Shown: piece by piece, positions 17,726 to 26,229 of the stretch
Numbering within the stretch: the stretch's first letter is position 1
Layout of the letters: the number at the start of each line of letters is the position of its first letter
NCBI RefSeq assembly: GCF_001563285.1
Contig: NZ_CP005190.1
Location: forward strand, 124,001-188,000
DNA: 64,000 nucleotides
Reading direction: 5' to 3'
DNA from: Sphingobium sp. MI1205
GTDB lineage: Bacteria; Pseudomonadota; Alphaproteobacteria; Sphingomonadales; Sphingomonadaceae
Translations under genes and position numbers: made by a program
Notes under the pieces: model-generated
The model's input: the letters and a program-made list of their open reading frames with translations, nothing else
Databases searched by the model: none
What the model was told of the DNA's origin: nothing

Positions 17726-18688
17726 TCAGACGACGATCGGATCGTCTTCCATCGCCTGCTGGATGAGGTGCTTCTTGTCGTCGAACTGCGGCGAAACCTT
17801 CAGGTCCATGCCGAGGGTGTTTTCGTCCTCGTCATGGGTGAAGCCCAGGCTGTGGGTCGCTTCGAACATCACGCCGCCCGGGGTACGGACATAGGTGGAT
17901 TCGAAATAGCCGCGGTTCTTGCGGTCCGAGAAGTCGGTGAAGCCGACGCCCTCGGTGTCGAACTTGATCCGGGCCTGGACGTCCATGTCGGGCACGGCGA
18001 AGGCGCCGTGGTGGATGATGCCTTCCGCGATCGTCCAGCTACCCTGGCGCACGTCGGGTTCATGAAGCAGGTCGATGATCGTGCCTGCTTCCGTCGAACC
18101 CTTCACGCGGTAGCGGTGACGATTGCCTTCCTCGCCGATCTTCTCGAAATTCCAGCAATTCTCCATGAAGAAGTCCATGTCCTCCAGCTCGCGCACGGAG
18201 GCCGTCCAGCTATGGAAACCGCGCTGGGCATATTCGAGCGGCACATAGGGCGAATCATAGGGCGCCCGCGTGTCGGTCTCGTCCTCCAGCACCTCGAATT
18301 CGATGCCGCAGTCGGGATGCTGGAAGCTCACGAAGCGCTGACCGAAGCGGGTGCCCGGCGCGCTGGTCTCGATGCCATGCTTGTTGAGGTGGCCGATCCA
18401 CCATTCCAGCGACCCCTTGGGGATCGAATAGGTGCAGACGGTGAACTGGTTGGAACCCTTGCGGCCCTTCAGGCCCGTGCGACGGGTGGGGAAGGTCGTC
18501 ATGACGGTGCCGGGCGTGCCCAGTTCGTCCGCGAAGTAAAGGTGATAGATGGGAATGCTGCCATCATAGAACAGGGTCCGCTTCACGAAGCGCTGGCCCA
18601 AGACCTTCACGAAAAAGTCGATGTCGCCCTGGGCTGTGCCGGTGCAGATGGTGATATGATGCAGGCTGGTGATATGGTTCGTATCCAC
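17726..18688 (-). CDS. pcpA: 2,6-dichlorohydroquinone 1,2-dioxygenase (PcpA)
   Basis: 320 residues, very close to PcpA of Sphingobium chlorophenolicum as recalled, and a paralogue of LinE at 27777-28742. It is an extradiol Fe(II) enzyme of the vicinal-oxygen-chelate fold. Metal-ligand regions are SLHHITIC (His at 11), IIHHGAF (about 226) and VMFEATHSLG (Glu about 274). It opens 2,6-dichloro- or chlorohydroquinone to (chloro)maleylacetate, the substrate of the reductase at 20226. The start is GTG at 18688 with GGAGAG six bases upstream; the 12-base leader TGGAGAGCGATC is shared with linE. It is divergent from a LysR gene with an ATTC-N7-GAAT box between. Confidence 0.95.
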   Translation of the reverse strand: MDTNHITSLHHITICTGTAQGDIDFFVKVLGQRFVKRTLFYDGSIPIYHLYFADELGTPGTVMTTFPTRRTGLKGRKGSNQFTVCTYSIPKGSLEWWIGHLNKHGIETSAPGTRFGQRFVSFQHPDCGIEFEVLEDETDTRAPYDSPYVPLEYAQRGFHSWTASVRELEDMDFFMENCWNFEKIGEEGNRHRYRVKGSTEAGTIIDLLHEPDVRQGSWTIAEGIIHHGAFAVPDMDVQARIKFDTEGVGFTDFSDRKNRGYFESTYVRTPGGVMFEATHSLGFTHDEDENTLGMDLKVSPQFDDKKHLIQQAMEDDPIVV

Positions 18689-18819
18689 GATCGCTCTCCA
18701 AGATCAAAATATAGTCCGAAAATCGCGCCTCTGCTTTTCGCCTGGCGGCGAGGAGCGGGACCTCCATTGAAATAGCACTCCAAAGCCGTTTACTCCACGC
18801 GGGTTCACGAATATCCGGC

Positions 18820-18834
18820 ATTCGAAAAGCGAAT
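18820..18834. promoter_or_regulatory. ATTC-N7-GAAT LysR binding box (pcpA/LysR intergenic)
   Basis: Exact ATTC-GAAAAGC-GAAT between the divergent pcpA and LysR genes. The same consensus has been reported in pcp promoters of S. chlorophenolicum (recalled). It is also found exactly at 28865-28879 in the linR-linE gap. A degenerate second copy (ATTC-N7-GGAA) lies at 18887-18901. Confidence 0.7.
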
Positions 18835-18909
18835 GTTCCTGGCCATGCAGCGCTTTACGCAATAGCAGGGTTTCCGGTGCTTTCTCATTCGGAAACCGGA
18901 AATGGCGCA

Positions 18910-19899
18910 ATGATTTCCTTCATGCATTTGACTGTGTTTCAGGCCCTGATGCGGGCGAAAAGCGTGGGGGTGGCGGCGGAGATGCTGGATATGCCGCAGC
19001 CCACGCTCAGCCGTCATCTCAAACAGCTCAGGGAGCATTTCGGGAACCAGCTTTTCGTGCGGACCAGCCGGGGCCTGGAGCCCACGTCCCTGGCCATCAC
19101 CGCCGCGCCCGCCGTGTCGCAGACATTGGAACTCTATCATTCCCGCCTGAGCGGCGAGCCGACATTCGATCCCGCGACTTCGAACCGCGATTTCCACATC
19201 GCGGCTTCGGACGTCGGGCATCTGCTCGTCCTTCCCCGCGTCCTGCAATGGGTGCGCGATCTGGCGCCGGGCGTGCGGTTCAAGGCCATTCCCCTGGGAG
19301 GGGAAAAGCTGATCGCCCGGCTCGAGACCGGCGAGGTCGACATCGCGATCGGCAGTTTCCCGGCGCTCTATGCCGGCGTCGTCGAACAGACGCTTTTCCC
19401 GGAGGAATATGTCTGCGTCGTGCCGCGAAGCTATCTGCCCGCCGGGCGCCTGACCATGAACAGGTTTAAGGCCGCCCGGCACGTCCTGGTCGACGGCCGC
19501 CACCTTGGCCACATCCATGAGGATGTGGAAAAGCTGCTTCGCAAGATCGTGGGTCCATCGAACATCACCGTCATGGCGGAGAGCTTCCTCCTGAGCGCCC
19601 ATATAGCCGAGCAGTCGGAACTGATCCTGACCACGCCCTCCCGCCTTACCGGCTTGCTGAACACCAAGAGCGTCCGCATTCTCAAGCCGCCCGTCGCCCT
19701 TCCAGGCTTCACCGTGAAGCAATATTGGCATGAGAGATTCCATGACGATCCCGGCAATCGCTGGCTGCGCGGAATTCTGTCCCGCATGCGCGGCCTTTCG
19801 GAGGAGGGCGAAGGCCCGTCCTTGCCCGAATTCGCCGGCGGCGCGGCAGAGGGCGATGGCGCTTCGAATCCGGATATTCGCAATTCGCTCTATGAATAA
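18910..19899 (+). CDS. LysR-type regulator of the chlorohydroquinone module (PcpM/PcpR-like)
   Basis: 329 residues from the ATG at 18910 (18877 and 18922 are alternatives). The HTH MHLTVFQALMRAKSVGVAAEMLDMPQPTLSRHLKQLREHFG is followed by a substrate-binding domain. The C-terminal VKQYWHERFHDDPGNRWLRG closely parallels VRQYWHARNQDDPPHRWLRQ in LinR. Gene order pcpE-LysR-pcpA is the same as pcpE-pcpM-pcpA in S. chlorophenolicum (recalled). It should sense a chlorohydroquinone or chlorophenol and activate pcpA. An additional binding-box copy overlaps its last codons. Confidence 0.88.
   Translation: MISFMHLTVFQALMRAKSVGVAAEMLDMPQPTLSRHLKQLREHFGNQLFVRTSRGLEPTSLAITAAPAVSQTLELYHSRLSGEPTFDPATSNRDFHIAASDVGHLLVLPRVLQWVRDLAPGVRFKAIPLGGEKLIARLETGEVDIAIGSFPALYAGVVEQTLFPEEYVCVVPRSYLPAGRLTMNRFKAARHVLVDGRHLGHIHEDVEKLLRKIVGPSNITVMAESFLLSAHIAEQSELILTTPSRLTGLLNTKSVRILKPPVALPGFTVKQYWHERFHDDPGNRWLRGILSRMRGLSEEGEGPSLPEFAGGAAEGDGASNPDIRNSLYE
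19883..19897. promoter_or_regulatory. ATTC-N7-GAAT box at the end of the LysR gene
   Basis: Exact ATTC-GCTCTAT-GAAT, overlapping the final codons of the LysR gene, 329 bases before the maleylacetate reductase start. It could serve that promoter or be a chance match. Confidence 0.45.
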
Positions 19900-20225
19900 G
19901 TGCCGCGCCGCGCCCCGCCGGAAGGCGAGCCATGCGGCCGGCGAGCCAAGGATGGGGCGGGTCGGGAAAAGGAAAAACACTATAAAATACATATGCTTGC
20001 GGGAATTTTCTTCATGTCCGGACCGGCCCGTTCCGGTCGTTGCGACAGCCCTGCCGAACAGGGGGCGGGCGGTTCCCGCACCGGCATGGGCGGGCCTGGC
20101 CCCTTGTGCGTCTGCCCGATTTCCCCTTTTATCGGTCGACTTGGCTCATGGCGAAGCGCTGGCAGCAGGCAAAGATCCTCTGCCCTGGATATTCGCCAAT
20201 TCTAATGAGATAGAGAGGAAGCGTG
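19900..20225. other. Leader region of maleylacetate reductase
   Basis: 326 bases without a gene. The segment 19970-20005 is AT-rich (AAAAACACTATAAAATACATATG), which may hold the promoter. A half-matching ATTC-N7-cTAa lies at 20191-20205, close to the start. Confidence 0.45.
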
Positions 20226-21284
20226 ATGCAATTCGTTTATGATCCCCTACCCTATAGGGTCATTTTCGGCGCGGGTTCGGTGCGGCGGGTGGCTGACGAG
20301 CTTTCGCATGTCGGCAGCCGCGCGCTGGTGCTTTCGACGCCGGAGCAGGCCGGCAGCGCGCAGGAGCTTGCCGCCACCCTGGGCGACAAGGCCGTGGGCC
20401 TGTTCAGCAAGGCGGTCATGCACGTCCCGGTCGCGACGGTCGACGCGGCGGCTGCCGTCGCCAGGGAACTTGACGCCGATTGCACGGTCGCCATCGGCGG
20501 CGGGTCCACCGTCGGGCTGGCCAAGGCGCTCTCGCTTCGGCTCGACCTGCCTTCGCTCGTCGTTCCGACCACCTATGCGGGTTCGGAAGTCACCCCGATC
20601 TGGGGCCTGACCGAAGATGGGATCAAGACCACGGGTCGCGACAAGAAGGTGCTGCCCAAGGTGGTCGTTTACGACCCCGATCTCACCCTGTCGCTGCCCG
20701 CCGAAATGTCGATCGCAAGCGGCCTCAACGCCATCGCCCATGCGATGGAGGGGCTTTATGCCTTCGACGGCAATCCCATCGTCTCCTTGATGGCGGAGGA
20801 AAGCATCAGGGCGCTCGCCAGGAGCCTGCCGCTGATCAAGGCCGATCCCACCGATGCGAAGGCGCGGGGCGACGCGCTCTATGGCTGCTGGCTCGCCGGC
20901 AGCGTCCTGGGCGCGGCGAGCGTCGCGCTGCACCACAAGCTCTGCCACACGCTGGGCGGCACCTTCGACATGCCGCATGCGCAGACCCACACCGCCGTGC
21001 TGCCCCACGCGATCGCTTATAATGCGCCGTCGGTGCCGGAGGCGATGGAACGGGCCAGCCGCGCACTGGGCGGCGGCGACCCCGCGACCAAGCTGTACGA
21101 ACTGGCGGTGGGCCTGGGCGCGGAAATGTCGCTGGCGAAGCTCGGCATGCCCAAGGACGGCATCGCGAAGGCCGCCGCGCTGGCGGTCGCCAACCCCTAT
21201 CCCAACCCCCGTCCGATCACGGAGGAGGGCATCGTGCAGCTTCTGAGCCGCGCGGTGGAGGGGCTTCCGCCGATCACCGCATAA
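20226..21284 (+). CDS. pcpE: Maleylacetate reductase (PcpE/LinF type)
   Basis: 352 residues, the usual length; ATG at 20226 behind GAGGAAG. It is a member of the iron-containing alcohol dehydrogenase superfamily: nucleotide site AIGGGSTVGLAKAL (about 90), PTTYAGSEVTPIWG (about 117) and the metal-binding His cluster HHKLCHTLGG...MPHAQTH (about 238-260). It reduces (chloro)maleylacetate to 3-oxoadipate with NADH, removing a remaining chlorine if present. It is the step after PcpA or LinE. The last 371 bases are duplicated in inverted orientation at 43400-43770. The symbol follows gene order with pcpA; linF is the equivalent name in HCH degraders. Confidence 0.93.
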   Translation: MQFVYDPLPYRVIFGAGSVRRVADELSHVGSRALVLSTPEQAGSAQELAATLGDKAVGLFSKAVMHVPVATVDAAAAVARELDADCTVAIGGGSTVGLAKALSLRLDLPSLVVPTTYAGSEVTPIWGLTEDGIKTTGRDKKVLPKVVVYDPDLTLSLPAEMSIASGLNAIAHAMEGLYAFDGNPIVSLMAEESIRALARSLPLIKADPTDAKARGDALYGCWLAGSVLGAASVALHHKLCHTLGGTFDMPHAQTHTAVLPHAIAYNAPSVPEAMERASRALGGGDPATKLYELAVGLGAEMSLAKLGMPKDGIAKAAALAVANPYPNPRPITEEGIVQLLSRAVEGLPPITA

Positions 21285-21309
21285 GCCAAGGCCTGATCCT
21301 GGAACAGTG

Positions 21310-21343
21310 CCGGCCGCATCCGATCATTTCCGGATGCGGCCGG
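21310..21343. terminator. Bidirectional hairpin between convergent genes
   Basis: A 13-bp perfect stem (CCGGCCGCATCCG / CGGATGCGGCCGG) with an 8-base loop, between maleylacetate reductase (+) and the hydrolase (-). There is no clear T-run. It is present again at 43341-43374 in the duplicate. Confidence 0.65.
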
Positions 21344-21395
21344 TTCTCGATCATCCGGCGCTCCCGTTCGGCCAAGGCCAAGGACGGGGCGAAAT

Positions 21396-22013
21396 TCAGC
21401 GGCTTTCCGCGCCGAGCCAGCCCTGCACCGCCGCCTTGATCGGCAACGGCAGTTCATGCCCGCCTTCATAAGGGATGAAAGTCGCCCGCGCGCCGCTGGG
21501 GCCGGAGAGATAGGCTTCCGCCTGCTCGAACTTGTGGCGCGGGATCACATCGTCGAATTGGCCCCGGCAGAAGAGGACCGGCTTGTCGAGCAGGCCGTTG
21601 TCCGGCAGGTCGCCGTCCTCCACCGCGAAGCAGCCGCCGATCATGATGAGGCCGCTATAGGCCCCCGGATTGCTGAGCAGAAGACTGGCGGCCATCGCGG
21701 CGCCGTTGCTGAAACCGCATAGCCAGGGCCGTTGGCGGCCGGTATCTGCGGCGATCCAGTCGCCGACCTTCGACGTTTCGCCCGACAGGCTGGAGGGCAG
21801 GGCGACGCCGATCCCGGCATTTTCGAACCAGGCGAACCCCGGCCCCTGGGGAAGCGGCCCGCGATAGGAGCGAACATTCGCGCGGCCGAAAAGGGGCAGC
21901 GCGAACCCCGCTTCCCTTTCGGTGCTGCCGCGGCCGTGAAGATATACGATGTCGCGGCCGGACGGAATGTCGGGATTGTCGTATCGCATGACGATGGCAT
22001 TGTCTCGAGACAT
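21396..22013 (-). CDS. Alpha/beta hydrolase (phospholipase/carboxylesterase type)
   Basis: 205 residues from the ATG at 22013; the upstream in-frame extension has no ribosome site. Features are the oxyanion strand YLHGRGSTE, nucleophile elbow CGFSNGAAMA (Ser about 116), Asp in RGQFDDVIP and His in YEGGHELPLP. Small cytosolic esterases of this type hydrolyse short acyl esters. Esterase genes of this kind also occur beside linE (26230-26946), so it may act on a pathway lactone or ester; not provable from sequence. Duplicated at 42671-43288 with the same protein sequence. Confidence 0.85.
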   Translation of the reverse strand: MSRDNAIVMRYDNPDIPSGRDIVYLHGRGSTEREAGFALPLFGRANVRSYRGPLPQGPGFAWFENAGIGVALPSSLSGETSKVGDWIAADTGRQRPWLCGFSNGAAMAASLLLSNPGAYSGLIMIGGCFAVEDGDLPDNGLLDKPVLFCRGQFDDVIPRHKFEQAEAYLSGPSGARATFIPYEGGHELPLPIKAAVQGWLGAESR

Positions 22014-22609
22014 GTTCGCTTCCAATTCCTGGCGATGCGAAGCCGAAGCGGCGTCCGGTCCGACGGCGTCGGCCCGGCTGCTCCGGCTTCCTGTTTTAGC
22101 GGGCTTTCCGGTCGGCGGATATTCCGCCTGCCGGGAAATGCTCAAGGCGACCATAGCATGCGATGGCTGCTTTCAAAGCGCGGTCGCTCAATCCCCATGA
22201 CCGATTTGTGGGCAGTTGGCCCCGTTTCGATCAAATCCGTATCGCGAATATTCCTAATTCATTTGCAGCAATTTCCTCCGCAGGCGAAAGCTGCGATCCT
22301 TTCCGGACGGCCCGATAAGCATAATAATCACCGACGTGCCGGATAAGACAGGCGCTGATCCATAACAGCGCATGGAGAGGATATTCCTATGCTTCGATCT
22401 CCGGGCAATGCGCGGCGCGTCCGTCGCAATCCGCTCCCGGCCTCGACGTCCGCTGGCCCGCTCGCTGCGTGTCCGGCCCATGCGCAACATGGTCCAGGGG
22501 GAAACCCCGCCGCCTGTTTTCCGGAACGGCGGGAATGGCCCGATGAACTGCGCGGGCAGGCAAGTTGCGACCGTGCACCGGCTGGAATTCGTCAGTAGGG
22601 GAAGATCGA
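22014..22609. other. Gene-free region between hydrolase and HTH gene
   Basis: About 600 bases between two divergent genes. The part 22230-22340 is AT-richer (CGCGAATATTCCTAATTCATT) and likely holds promoters. The remaining open frames lack start signals. The same region is present in the duplicate. Confidence 0.4.
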
Positions 22610-22834
22610 ATGCCTAATGGAATGCGCTGTTTGGATCCCTCGATCGCCGATCGGATCACATCATTGTCGACGATGAGAAATAATGAGGAGATATTCGAAA
22701 CATTCGGCTTCAGCTATAACACGCTGAGAAAAGTCTCGAACGGCATGCCGCTTCGCAGGTCACTTGCGGATCGGATTGAGGAACGTGCCAGAAAGGTTTT
22801 CGAAGCCGATGGATTTTTGAACATTTCGGCCTGA
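22610..22834 (+). CDS. Small helix-turn-helix-like protein
   Basis: 74 residues from the ATG at 22610 behind GGGGAAG. The segment NEEIFETFGFSYNTLRKVSNGMPLRRSLADRI looks like a compact Cro-type HTH with a recognition helix at YNTLRKVS and a basic C-terminus. Family not identified. It could regulate the following GST gene. An identical copy is at 41850-42074. Confidence 0.6.
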   Translation: MPNGMRCLDPSIADRITSLSTMRNNEEIFETFGFSYNTLRKVSNGMPLRRSLADRIEERARKVFEADGFLNISA

Positions 22835-22978
22835 TCGCATCGGATGGAATGCTCCGGCCTGTCGTTTCGGAGCGTTTTCCGACCGGGCGGATGATTGCTT
22901 CCGTTCGGGGCGACGCTCCGGTGCCGAACATATGCATTAAGCCATTTTTTGCCCAGTCCGCAGGAGAATTGCAGGGAC

Positions 22979-23267
22979 ATGTTGAAGCTCTACTACAATC
23001 CAGGTTCATGCTCATTGGCGTCCCATGCCGCATTGGAGGAAGCCGGCCTTCCTTATGAGGCGGAGCTGATCGACCTGACGCAAAACGCCCAGTTTTCAGA
23101 CGCCTATCGTCAGAAAAACCCGTGGGCGCGGGTGCCCGCGCTCCAGATCGGCGATGATGTCCTGACCGAAAATATCGCCATCCTCAACCATATCGCGGAA
23201 CTCGTGCCCGAAAAGGCCTTGCTGCCCACGGAAGGCCTTGCCCGCGCCCGGGCCCTGGAATGGCTCG
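22979..23267 (+). pseudogene. Glutathione S-transferase, truncated after 96 residues by IS6100
   Basis: Begins MLKLYYNPGSCSLASHAALEEAG, the beta-class GST thioredoxin-fold start with the SCS catalytic region, behind AGGAG. It ends inside the linker (ARALEWL) where IS6100 begins at 23268, so the whole C-terminal substrate domain is lost. It sits where the pcp cluster of S. chlorophenolicum carries the GST-type dehalogenase pcpC, but its sequence is not that of PcpC. The second copy at 41411-41705 keeps six more bases. Confidence 0.85.
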
Positions 23268-24147
23268 GGCTCTGTTGCAAAGATTGGCGGCAGTCAGAGG
23301 TAGGCTGTCGCTCTGCGCCGATCAGGCGGCTGCTGCGAAATGGTGGTTGAGCATGCCCATGGCCTCCGTCAGCGCCGAGGGCCCAATGCCAAAAGCTCTC
23401 TCCACAAGGCGCACCTCGCCCCTGATGCCGGGCTGCAGGCACCAGGGGCGAGCCTGTCCTTTGCGCAGGGCTCGCATGACTTCGAATCCCTTGATCGTGG
23501 CATAGGCCGTGGGGATCGATTTGAAACCGCGCACCGGCTTGATCAGTATCTTGAGCTTTCCGTGATCGGCCTCGATCACGTTATTGAGATACTTCACCTG
23601 CCGGTGGGCCGTCTCCCGGTCCAGCTTTCCTTCGCGCTTCAATTCGGTGATCGCTGCACCATAGCTCGGCGCTTTGTCGGTATTGAGCGTGGCAGGCTTT
23701 TCCCAGTGCTTCAGGCCTCGCAGGGCCTTGCCCAGGAACCGCTTCGCTGCCTTGGCGCTGCGGGTCGGCGACAGGTAGAAATCGATCGTGTCGCCCCGCT
23801 TGTCGACTGCCCGGTACAGGTAGGTCCACTTGCCCCGCACCTTGACGTAGGTTTCATCCAGGCGCCAGCTCGGATCAAAGCCACGCCGCCAGAACCAGCG
23901 CAGCCGCTTCTCCATCTCCGGGGCGTAGCACTGGACCCAGCGATAGATCGTCGTATGGTCGACCGAAATGCCGCGTTCCGCCAGCATTTCCTCAAGGTCG
24001 CGATAGCTGATCGGATAGCGACAATACCAGCGCACCGCCCACAGGATCACATCACCCTGGAAATGGCGCCACTTGAAATCCGTCATCGTTCCGTCCGTCC
24101 AATCTCCGCCAAGCATGCTCAAGCTTCACGATTTTTGCAACAGAGCC
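23268..24147 (-). mobile_element. IS6100, complete copy 1
   Basis: Exactly 880 bp, bounded by the 14-bp inverted repeats GGCTCTGTTGCAAA. The left flank is ATGGCTCG (GST gene) and the right flank GACAGGCT is IS6100 internal sequence, so there is no target duplication. It forms the junction between the pcp-type and lin modules. Confidence 0.97.
23322..24116 (-). CDS. tnpA: IS6100 transposase
   Basis: 264 residues (start MLGGDWTDGT). IS6-family DDE transposase: Asp in LDETYVKVRGKW, Asp in NTDKAPSYG, Glu in NNVIEADHGKLK. It makes cointegrates by replicative transposition; later copies in this window share the same protein. Confidence 0.97.
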   Translation of the reverse strand: MLGGDWTDGTMTDFKWRHFQGDVILWAVRWYCRYPISYRDLEEMLAERGISVDHTTIYRWVQCYAPEMEKRLRWFWRRGFDPSWRLDETYVKVRGKWTYLYRAVDKRGDTIDFYLSPTRSAKAAKRFLGKALRGLKHWEKPATLNTDKAPSYGAAITELKREGKLDRETAHRQVKYLNNVIEADHGKLKILIKPVRGFKSIPTAYATIKGFEVMRALRKGQARPWCLQPGIRGEVRLVERAFGIGPSALTEAMGMLNHHFAAAA

Positions 24148-24338
24148 GACAGGCTCGCCCCTGGTGCCTGCAGCCCGGCATCAGGGGCGAGGTGCGCCTT
24201 GTGGAGAGAGCTTTTGGCATTGGGCCCTCGGCGCTGACGGAGGCCATGGGCATGCTCAACCACCATTTCGCAGCAGCCGCCTGATCGGCGCAGAGCGACA
24301 GCCTACCTCTGACTGCCGCCAATCTTTGCAACAGAGCC
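24148..24338 (+). mobile_element. IS6100 remnant (last 191 bp)
   Basis: Identical to the final 191 bp of IS6100 in plus orientation, from internal base 690 to the right inverted repeat. It directly abuts complete copy 1, which lies in the opposite orientation. This indicates an IS6100 jump into another IS6100 followed by loss of the rest. Confidence 0.95.
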
Positions 24339-24489
24339 TTTTTTGTTACGCGTACTTCGAGAAGTGTTTGATCCATATAAGAAATCCATGCTCGTCCTGG
24401 ATTCGAGCGCTGTTGAATGGTCTCGGCCCTGCCGGACGACGCGTTCAGGGCATGGACCGCGTCGCTTGCGGACGGCGCGGTGGTTGCCT

Positions 24490-25530
24490 TTAGGCGTTGC
24501 TCAGGAGATGGATGACATTCTCGCTCGGCGGATGGCCGGGCCACTGGATGATCGCATCCTTGACGGAGGGCCGCGCGAAGAGCCGATTGGCATAGGCCTC
24601 GACACGGGGCTTGCCTGCACCGTCTTTCCAGAAACCCGAATAGCCGAGCCAGAGGAAGCGGTAGAGACTGACGGCCCAGAACAGGTCGGCGAGCGTGAAG
24701 CGGTCGCCGAACAGCCAAGGTCCGGTGGACGCCCCGAGGTCGCGATCGAGATCGGTAACCAGCTGCTCCGCCTTCGAGATGGCGGTCCGCATTTGCGGCT
24801 CGTTGATGACGAACGAGGCGGCGGCTTCCTCCTTCACAATCTTGTGTTGGTAGGCTTCGAGGAGAAGCGGGTCGCCGTCCGCGAGCGGGATATTGCGGCG
24901 CACGGCGTCGATCTTGTGTGCGTGGATGCCGGGCATGACCGCCTGCATGCTTTCGGGCCGACGATCACCGTCCGGATCGGCGCCGTAGAGCAGGGCTACA
25001 TGGGGCGTCGTGTCAGCGAGCTGGACCTGCTTGAGCACAGCCTCCCGTATGTCGGCGGGCAGAAGATCGGTACCGCCGGACAAGGCGTCGCAGAGGTAGA
25101 GGCAGATTGCCTTGGAATCGGCGAGGATCCGGCCGGTCTCATGGTCGACGAGGGTCGGTACGACGAGCGGGTCGAACCCTTCGGAATCAACAGACGACTG
25201 CCCAGTGAACGAGCTGACAGGACGGTGCTTGGCTGCGGCTTCCGATCGCAACCGCAGCCGGACATATTGCGGACAATAATTCTCATTCTGCGGGGGAAGG
25301 ATCGTCAACTCGTTGGAGCCGAAGGTCACGCCCTTCTCCATTAGGGTGCCGCGCACCTTTTGCGAGCAGACTGAGAACACGAAGTGGAACAGTTCGAACC
25401 GCGGTTCGACCGTCGCTTCGCGGCGAAGGAGGCTCGGTGACTGTCGATCCGGGCTAATCAGAGTCGATTGCTCAGGCTTGATAACCTCTTCACGGACTTT
25501 CCTCGCCAGGGTTTCTGTATCAGCGCTCAT
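24490..25530 (-). CDS. linD: 2,5-dichlorohydroquinone reductive dechlorinase (LinD)
   Basis: 346 residues, matching LinD of HCH-degrading sphingomonads as recalled in length and sequence. It is a GST-fold enzyme: N-terminal thioredoxin domain with FELFHFVFSVCSQKVR (about 43-60), the ADSKAICLYL glutathione-binding turn (about 136), and a C-terminal helical domain FGDRFTLADLFWAVSLYRFLW. Using two glutathiones it removes chlorine from 2,5-dichlorohydroquinone to chlorohydroquinone and then hydroquinone, which LinE opens. It is last in the linE-linD transcription unit, controlled by LinR. An IS6100 remnant ends about 150 bases beyond its stop. Confidence 0.96.
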   Translation of the reverse strand: MSADTETLARKVREEVIKPEQSTLISPDRQSPSLLRREATVEPRFELFHFVFSVCSQKVRGTLMEKGVTFGSNELTILPPQNENYCPQYVRLRLRSEAAAKHRPVSSFTGQSSVDSEGFDPLVVPTLVDHETGRILADSKAICLYLCDALSGGTDLLPADIREAVLKQVQLADTTPHVALLYGADPDGDRRPESMQAVMPGIHAHKIDAVRRNIPLADGDPLLLEAYQHKIVKEEAAASFVINEPQMRTAISKAEQLVTDLDRDLGASTGPWLFGDRFTLADLFWAVSLYRFLWLGYSGFWKDGAGKPRVEAYANRLFARPSVKDAIIQWPGHPPSENVIHLLSNA

Positions 25531-25589
25531 ATTTTTATGATCCTTTTGCCTGGAACTGAGACGTTCGGGGATTTTTGCGGGCTAAATCG

Positions 25590-26222
25590 TCATGTAGAAT
25601 GAGTGTGTTCCGCCGGCGGCCGGATGGCTGGTGAACTTTCCCGGCGCTCCTGCCCCACGCAGCGCGCAAGGCCGGTAAGCAGCGGCAGTGCAACATAGGT
25701 CGCGGCGGGCACGACAAGCCCCACGACCAAGAAGGAGCGCAGCAAAACGGGAAGATGGGCAATGGTGTCGCCCAAGAGAATGTTGACGAGGGCCACTAGC
25801 GGCGCGAGCGTGGTGATCAGCAGCAACACTCTGAGATGGCGTGTGCGGAGCGAAGGTTGGGGCGCAGCGCTCACCCCTTCCTTATTCAGACTTTGATGCG
25901 CTGCGTCTTGTCTCTCGACGTTCGCCCCTTGCCAGGGGTATCGCCGATCGAACCCGCCCATCCGCCATTCAAGAATGTCGATGCTTTGACGTGCCCCGGA
26001 CACGGTCATGGGGTCTTCGGCGATGAAGGCCCGGGCTGCGTTCCAATCGTCGACATCAACGAGATATGTCGATCCGACCAAATCGCCGCCTTCGGCGAAG
26101 GTGGTCCCCACTGCCAAAATGCTTGCGGTGTGCGACGCAAGATAGGCGCGGTGTGCCGGTATGGCTGCTGTGCGCTCTGCCAGCTTTTCAGGCGAGATGG
26201 TGGTTATGACGGAGAACAGCAT
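25590..26222 (-). CDS. YCII-domain protein fused to a two-helix membrane domain
   Basis: 210 residues. Residues 1-95 form a YciI-like ferredoxin fold (MLFSVITTISPEKLAERTAAIPAHRAYLASH). After a linker, 130-190 contain two hydrophobic helices (HLRVLLLITTLAPLVALVNILLG; SFLVVGLVVPAATYVALPLL), like short transmembrane proteins of the DUF2798 kind. YciI proteins are sometimes dehalogenase-like or muconolactone-isomerase-like. The fusion is unusual and its role in HCH breakdown is unknown. It lies between linD and two hydrolases in the linE operon. Confidence 0.7.
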   Translation of the reverse strand: MLFSVITTISPEKLAERTAAIPAHRAYLASHTASILAVGTTFAEGGDLVGSTYLVDVDDWNAARAFIAEDPMTVSGARQSIDILEWRMGGFDRRYPWQGANVERQDAAHQSLNKEGVSAAPQPSLRTRHLRVLLLITTLAPLVALVNILLGDTIAHLPVLLRSFLVVGLVVPAATYVALPLLTGLARCVGQERRESSPAIRPPAEHTHST

Positions 26223-26229
26223 GGGACGT

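Larger units (their letters stand above)
20914..23267. repeat. Large inverted duplication, copy 1 (2354 bp)
   Basis: Copy 1 of a segment repeated in reverse at 41411-43770. It contains the 3' part of maleylacetate reductase, the alpha/beta hydrolase, the HTH gene and the 5' part of the GST gene. Coordinates map by x to 64684-x without any length change, so there are no indels. Differences seen by eye are a few single bases, mainly in the reductase 3' end and its downstream spacer. Confidence 0.9.

Noticed and set aside
22979..23267. Identification of the truncated GST as pcpC
   Set aside because: Its position next to pcpA/pcpE invites this, but the N-terminal sequence (KLYYNPGSCSLASHAALEEA) is a generic beta-class GST and differs from PcpC as recalled.
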